Shown: piece after piece, positions 61,507-64,000 of the stretch
Layout of the letters: the number at the start of each line of letters is the position of its first letter
How positions within the stretch are numbered: the first letter of the stretch is position 1
NCBI RefSeq assembly: GCF_900604355.1
Contig: NZ_UWOE01000001.1
Location: 1,426,001-1,490,000 of the forward strand
Direction: 5' to 3'
Length of the DNA: 64,000 bases
DNA from: Luxibacter massiliensis
GTDB lineage: Bacteria > Bacillota > Clostridia > Lachnospirales > Lachnospiraceae
Position numbers and translations under genes: made by a program
The notes under the pieces: generated by a model
What the model was told of the DNA's origin: nothing
Seen by the model: only the letters and a program-made list of their open reading frames with translations
The model's database searches: none

Positions 61507-62321
61507 TAACCAGTGACTTTCATATGCATACAGACTTTTCATCTGACAGTGATGCTTCTGCCAGGCAGATGATAGAGGCAGCTATCCAAAAGGGACTCAA
61601 GACAGTCTGCATTACAGACCATAACGATGCGGATTATCCTTTCCATGAAGAAATGGGAGTTTCCGCTTTTGCCTTTGATTTGGGCGAGTATTTTAAAGTT
61701 CTGGGACAGCTTAAGGAGGAGTACAGGGACAAGATTGATGTCCGTATTGGGATAGAGATTGGGCTCCAGCCCCACCTTGGCGCTTATTGCAAAGAATTAG
61801 TGAATCAATATCCGTTTGATTTTGTAATTGGATCTATACACGTTGTCCATGGACAGGATCCCTATTATGGGGAAATATTTGAAGGGCGCACAGACGAGGA
61901 GGTATACAGGGAGACATTTGAAGCTACCCTTGAGAATGTGGAGGCTGTACATGATTTCGATGTTCTCGGGCATATTGACTATGTAGTGCGCTATGGGATG
62001 GGCCAGGCCAGGGACTACTCCTATCAAAAGTATAAAGATGAGATTGACGCAGTACTGAAAAAACTGATTTCTGAGGGGAAAGGGATAGAGATGAATATGG
62101 CTGGCTTTAAATATGGCCTTGGATTCTGCCACCCCCATCCTGATGTCATCAGGCGCTACCGTGAACTTGGGGGAGAGATCATTACTGTGGGGGCAGACGG
62201 GCACAGGCCGGAGCATATTGCTTATAATTTTAAGGAGGCCTCAGGGATTCTCAAAGGATGCGGATTTAAATACTATACAGAATTTAAAGGCAGAAAGCCT
62301 GATTTTAAGCAACTTCCATAA
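61503..62321 (+). CDS. PHP-domain phosphatase, HisJ-like
   Basis: A 272-residue PHP-fold phosphohydrolase. It opens with DFHMHTDFSSDSDASARQMI (metal-binding HxH), and has ITDHNDADYP, GIEIGLQP, HVVHGQDPYY and HIDYVVRYG, the spaced His/Asp ligands of histidinol-phosphate phosphatase HisJ. The final ligands are in GADGHRPEHIAYNF. The ATG overlaps the mnmA stop (ATGA). No his genes are close. Substrate could be another phosphate ester. Confidence 0.85.
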   Translation: MITSDFHMHTDFSSDSDASARQMIEAAIQKGLKTVCITDHNDADYPFHEEMGVSAFAFDLGEYFKVLGQLKEEYRDKIDVRIGIEIGLQPHLGAYCKELVNQYPFDFVIGSIHVVHGQDPYYGEIFEGRTDEEVYRETFEATLENVEAVHDFDVLGHIDYVVRYGMGQARDYSYQKYKDEIDAVLKKLISEGKGIEMNMAGFKYGLGFCHPHPDVIRRYRELGGEIITVGADGHRPEHIAYNFKEASGILKGCGFKYYTEFKGRKPDFKQLP

Positions 62322-62336
62322 AAATCTATTTTGTAC

Positions 62337-62365
62337 TTGAATTTTTGTTCTTGATTTAGTACAAT
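62337..62365 (+). promoter_or_regulatory. gap promoter
   Basis: TTGAAT (62337-62342), a 17-base spacer and TACAAT (62360-62365). The start codon is 110 bp further on, after a leader that holds GGCTGC/GCAGCC near 62430-62445. Confidence 0.7.
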
Positions 62366-62474
62366 TAACCATAGTTGATGAATCTTTAACAAGGCTGTTG
62401 TTTTGCTGAAGATTTCACAATAAACAGGCTGCGCTGCAGCCACCAACTTTTTAAAACTTTAGGAGGAATTAATC

Positions 62475-63488
62475 ATGGCAGTAAAAGTAGCGATTAATGG
62501 ATTTGGACGTATTGGACGTCTGGCTTTCAGGCAGATGTTTGGGGCAGAAGGATATGAAGTAGTTGCAATCAATGACCTCACATCTCCTGCAATGCTTGCT
62601 CACTTATTAAAATATGACTCTACGCAGGGAAGATATGCACTTTGTGACAAGGTAACCTCAGGGGAGGATTCTATCACAGTAGACGGAAAAGAAATCAAGA
62701 TTTATGCAAAGGCTGACGCAGCAGAGCTTCCATGGGGAGAGATCGGCGTAGATGTAGTTCTGGAGTGTACAGGCTTCTATACATCCAAGGCTAAGGCTGA
62801 GGCACACATCAAAGCAGGCGCAAAGAAAGTCGTTATCTCTGCTCCAGCAGGAAATGACCTTCCTACAATCGTTTACAATGTAAACCACGAGCAGCTTACT
62901 AAGGATGACAATGTTATCTCAGCAGCATCCTGTACGACAAACTGCCTGGCTCCTATGGCTAAAGCGCTCAATGACCTGGCTCCCATTAAGACAGGTATTA
63001 TGTGTACTATCCACGCTTACACAGGCGACCAGATGACATTGGATGGTCCTCAGAGAAAGGGCGACCTGAGAAGGTCCCGTGCTGCAGCCGTGAATATTGT
63101 TCCAAACAGCACTGGCGCTGCAAAAGCTATCGGCCTGGTAATTCCTGAACTGAACGGCAAACTGATTGGCGCTGCTCAGCGTATCCCGACTCCTACAGGA
63201 TCTACAACAATCCTCACAGCAGTGGTAGAAGGCAATGTGACAGTGGATCAGATCAATGACGCTATGAAGGCAGCTTCCAACGAGTCCTTCGGATATAATA
63301 CAGACGAGATCGTATCCAGCGATATCGTAGGAATGAAATATGGTTCTTTATTTGATGCTACACAGACAATGGTGCTTCCTCTGGACAATGGAACAACACA
63401 GGTACAGGTTGTTTCATGGTATGACAATGAGAACTCATACACAAGCCAGATGGTAAGGACAATCAAACACTTCGGTACATTACTGTAA
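62475..63488 (+). CDS. gap: Glyceraldehyde-3-phosphate dehydrogenase
   Basis: A 337-residue type I GAPDH of glycolysis. It has the NAD-binding INGFGRIGRLAFR, the active-site SAASCTTNCLAPMAKAL (catalytic Cys in SCTTNC), and the phosphate-site segments TGAAKAIG and SWYDNENSYTSQMVRT. AGGAGG precedes the ATG. The codon use is visibly more biased than neighbours (for example many GCA, GGC, ATC), as expected for a highly expressed gene. pgk follows. Confidence 0.98.
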   Translation: MAVKVAINGFGRIGRLAFRQMFGAEGYEVVAINDLTSPAMLAHLLKYDSTQGRYALCDKVTSGEDSITVDGKEIKIYAKADAAELPWGEIGVDVVLECTGFYTSKAKAEAHIKAGAKKVVISAPAGNDLPTIVYNVNHEQLTKDDNVISAASCTTNCLAPMAKALNDLAPIKTGIMCTIHAYTGDQMTLDGPQRKGDLRRSRAAAVNIVPNSTGAAKAIGLVIPELNGKLIGAAQRIPTPTGSTTILTAVVEGNVTVDQINDAMKAASNESFGYNTDEIVSSDIVGMKYGSLFDATQTMVLPLDNGTTQVQVVSWYDNENSYTSQMVRTIKHFGTLL

Positions 63489-63542
63489 GCCATTGTCCTG
63501 GAAAATTTAATCGGATGATTAATTTCTAAGAAATAGACTCAC

Positions 63543-63580
63543 AAAGGGTCCGGTCTCACAAAGGGCCGGGCCCTTTTCTC
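63543..63580 (+). terminator. Hairpin between gap and pgk
   Basis: AAAGGGTCCGG pairs with CCGGGCCCTTT (one wobble) across a 12-base loop, followed by TCTC. The tail is weak, so it may attenuate rather than end transcription before pgk. Confidence 0.55.
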
Positions 63581-63737
63581 AGCCGGAAACCTGAAGTCTG
63601 CTGTAAAGTATAAGATTTGCAGCGGTTGGCTGGCTTTGGGGATCCCGGCGCAAGCGGCGGCCGCCAAATGCCCACGCTGTACAGCTGAACGGGTGCCTGG
63701 CTTGTTGTCTGCAGAAATAAAATTAGGAGGCAATATG

Positions 63738-64000
63738 ATGCTCAATAAGAAATCAGTAGATGATATTAATGTAAAAGGGAAAAGAGTCCTTGTAAGATGC
63801 GACTTTAATGTTCCGTTGATTGACGGGAAGATCACAGACGAGAACCGTCTTGTAGCTGCACTGCCGACAATTAAGAAGCTGGCAGCAGATGGAGGGAAAG
63901 TGATTCTCTGCTCCCATCTGGGAAAACCAAAGGGACAGCCGGTACCGGAACTCTCACTCTCACCTGTTGCAGCCAGATTATCCGAGCTGCTTGGGCAGGA
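63738..64000 (+). CDS. pgk: Phosphoglycerate kinase (3' end outside window)
   Basis: The first 87 codons only. LNKKSVDDINVKGKRVLVRC, DFNVPL, TDENRLVAALPTIKKL and ILCSHLGKPKGQP are typical of the N-terminal domain, which binds 3-phosphoglycerate. The ATG at 63738 is seven bases after AGGAGG; 63735 is also in frame. The gap-pgk order matches the usual glycolytic cluster. Confidence 0.95.
   Translation, partial: MLNKKSVDDINVKGKRVLVRCDFNVPLIDGKITDENRLVAALPTIKKLAADGGKVILCSHLGKPKGQPVPELSLSPVAARLSELLGQ

Overview
The window looks like chromosome of a spore-forming, moderate-GC Firmicute of the Lachnospiraceae type. This is inferred from the gene set (DUF5717/DUF5716 operon, SpoIIM and a SpoVB-like flippase, Bce-type ABC/two-component module, DUF1292, DUF5662, PadR-DUF1700-DUF4097, split ThrE exporter), from strong AGGAGG ribosome sites with frequent GTG/TTG starts, and from sigma-A promoters of TTGACA-17-TATAAT form. 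No rRNA, tRNA, CRISPR array, transposase or prophage was seen. Most of the window is housekeeping chromosome. The accessory parts are the left edge, the 5-16 kb stretch, and a few odd single genes.

Layout. 1-4.8 kb: the end of a cluster entering from the left. It holds a tandem AAA+ ATPase of the type found with extracellular contractile injection systems (Afp15/PVC15-like), a GNAT-like protein, and a membrane sensor fused to a SpoIIE phosphatase and an RsbW-like kinase domain. 4.9-7.2 kb: an ArsC/Spx-like thioredoxin-fold protein, then a leftward PadR-DUF1700-DUF4097 operon; a perfect 40-bp palindrome separates the convergent pair. 7.5-14.3 kb: a BceRS-like two-component pair and a BceAB-like ABC transporter, split by a leftward pduS-pduT pair (electron-transfer flavoprotein and Fe-S microcompartment shell protein) with no other microcompartment genes. 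14.5-16.7 kb: GNAT, cupin and a CobD/HisC-like aminotransferase.

16.8-22.2 kb: a three-gene operon of unknown function (large DUF5717 protein, DUF5716 protein that may have an actin/Hsp70-like fold, and a TPR-like protein). 22.3-24.6 kb: polar amino-acid ABC transporter. 24.8-26.9 kb: purC-purB. 27.1-30 kb: a membrane-anchored BspA-like repeat protein and a split threonine/serine exporter. 30.1-34.5 kb: a divergent sirtuin overlapping gltX, a UvrD-like helicase, and DUF1292. 34.7-38.6 kb: an orphan sugar-type binding lipoprotein, a debranching-enzyme-like protein without the GH13 active-site residues, DUF5662 and luxS. 38.7-43.6 kb: phosphoglycerate-mutase-like phosphatase, a 52-residue ORF, an AraC regulator, an ABC-F protein and a patatin.

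43.8-49.8 kb: ppk1, galM, topB and a hexapeptide-repeat transferase. 50.2-53.9 kb: recA (with a perfect LexA box), recX and rny (with a folded leader). 54.2-58.1 kb: aspartate-type aminotransferase, Nudix hydrolase, spoIIM, and a leftward SpoVB-like flippase behind a 34-bp perfect inverted repeat. 58.2-62.3 kb: an Fe-S and tRNA-thiolation operon (Rrf2, nifS, nifU, mnmA, PHP phosphatase). NifS and NifU would supply sulfur for Fe-S assembly, and NifS could supply MnmA. 62.3-64 kb: gap followed by the start of pgk.

The most unusual items are the left-edge AAA/GNAT/phosphatase-kinase group, the DUF5717-DUF5716-TPR operon, pduST lying between two halves of a Bce module, two apparent pseudoenzymes (sirtuin and GH13), the rny leader, and families of intergenic hairpin repeats. 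All family names are from recognition of motifs by eye; no search was run.
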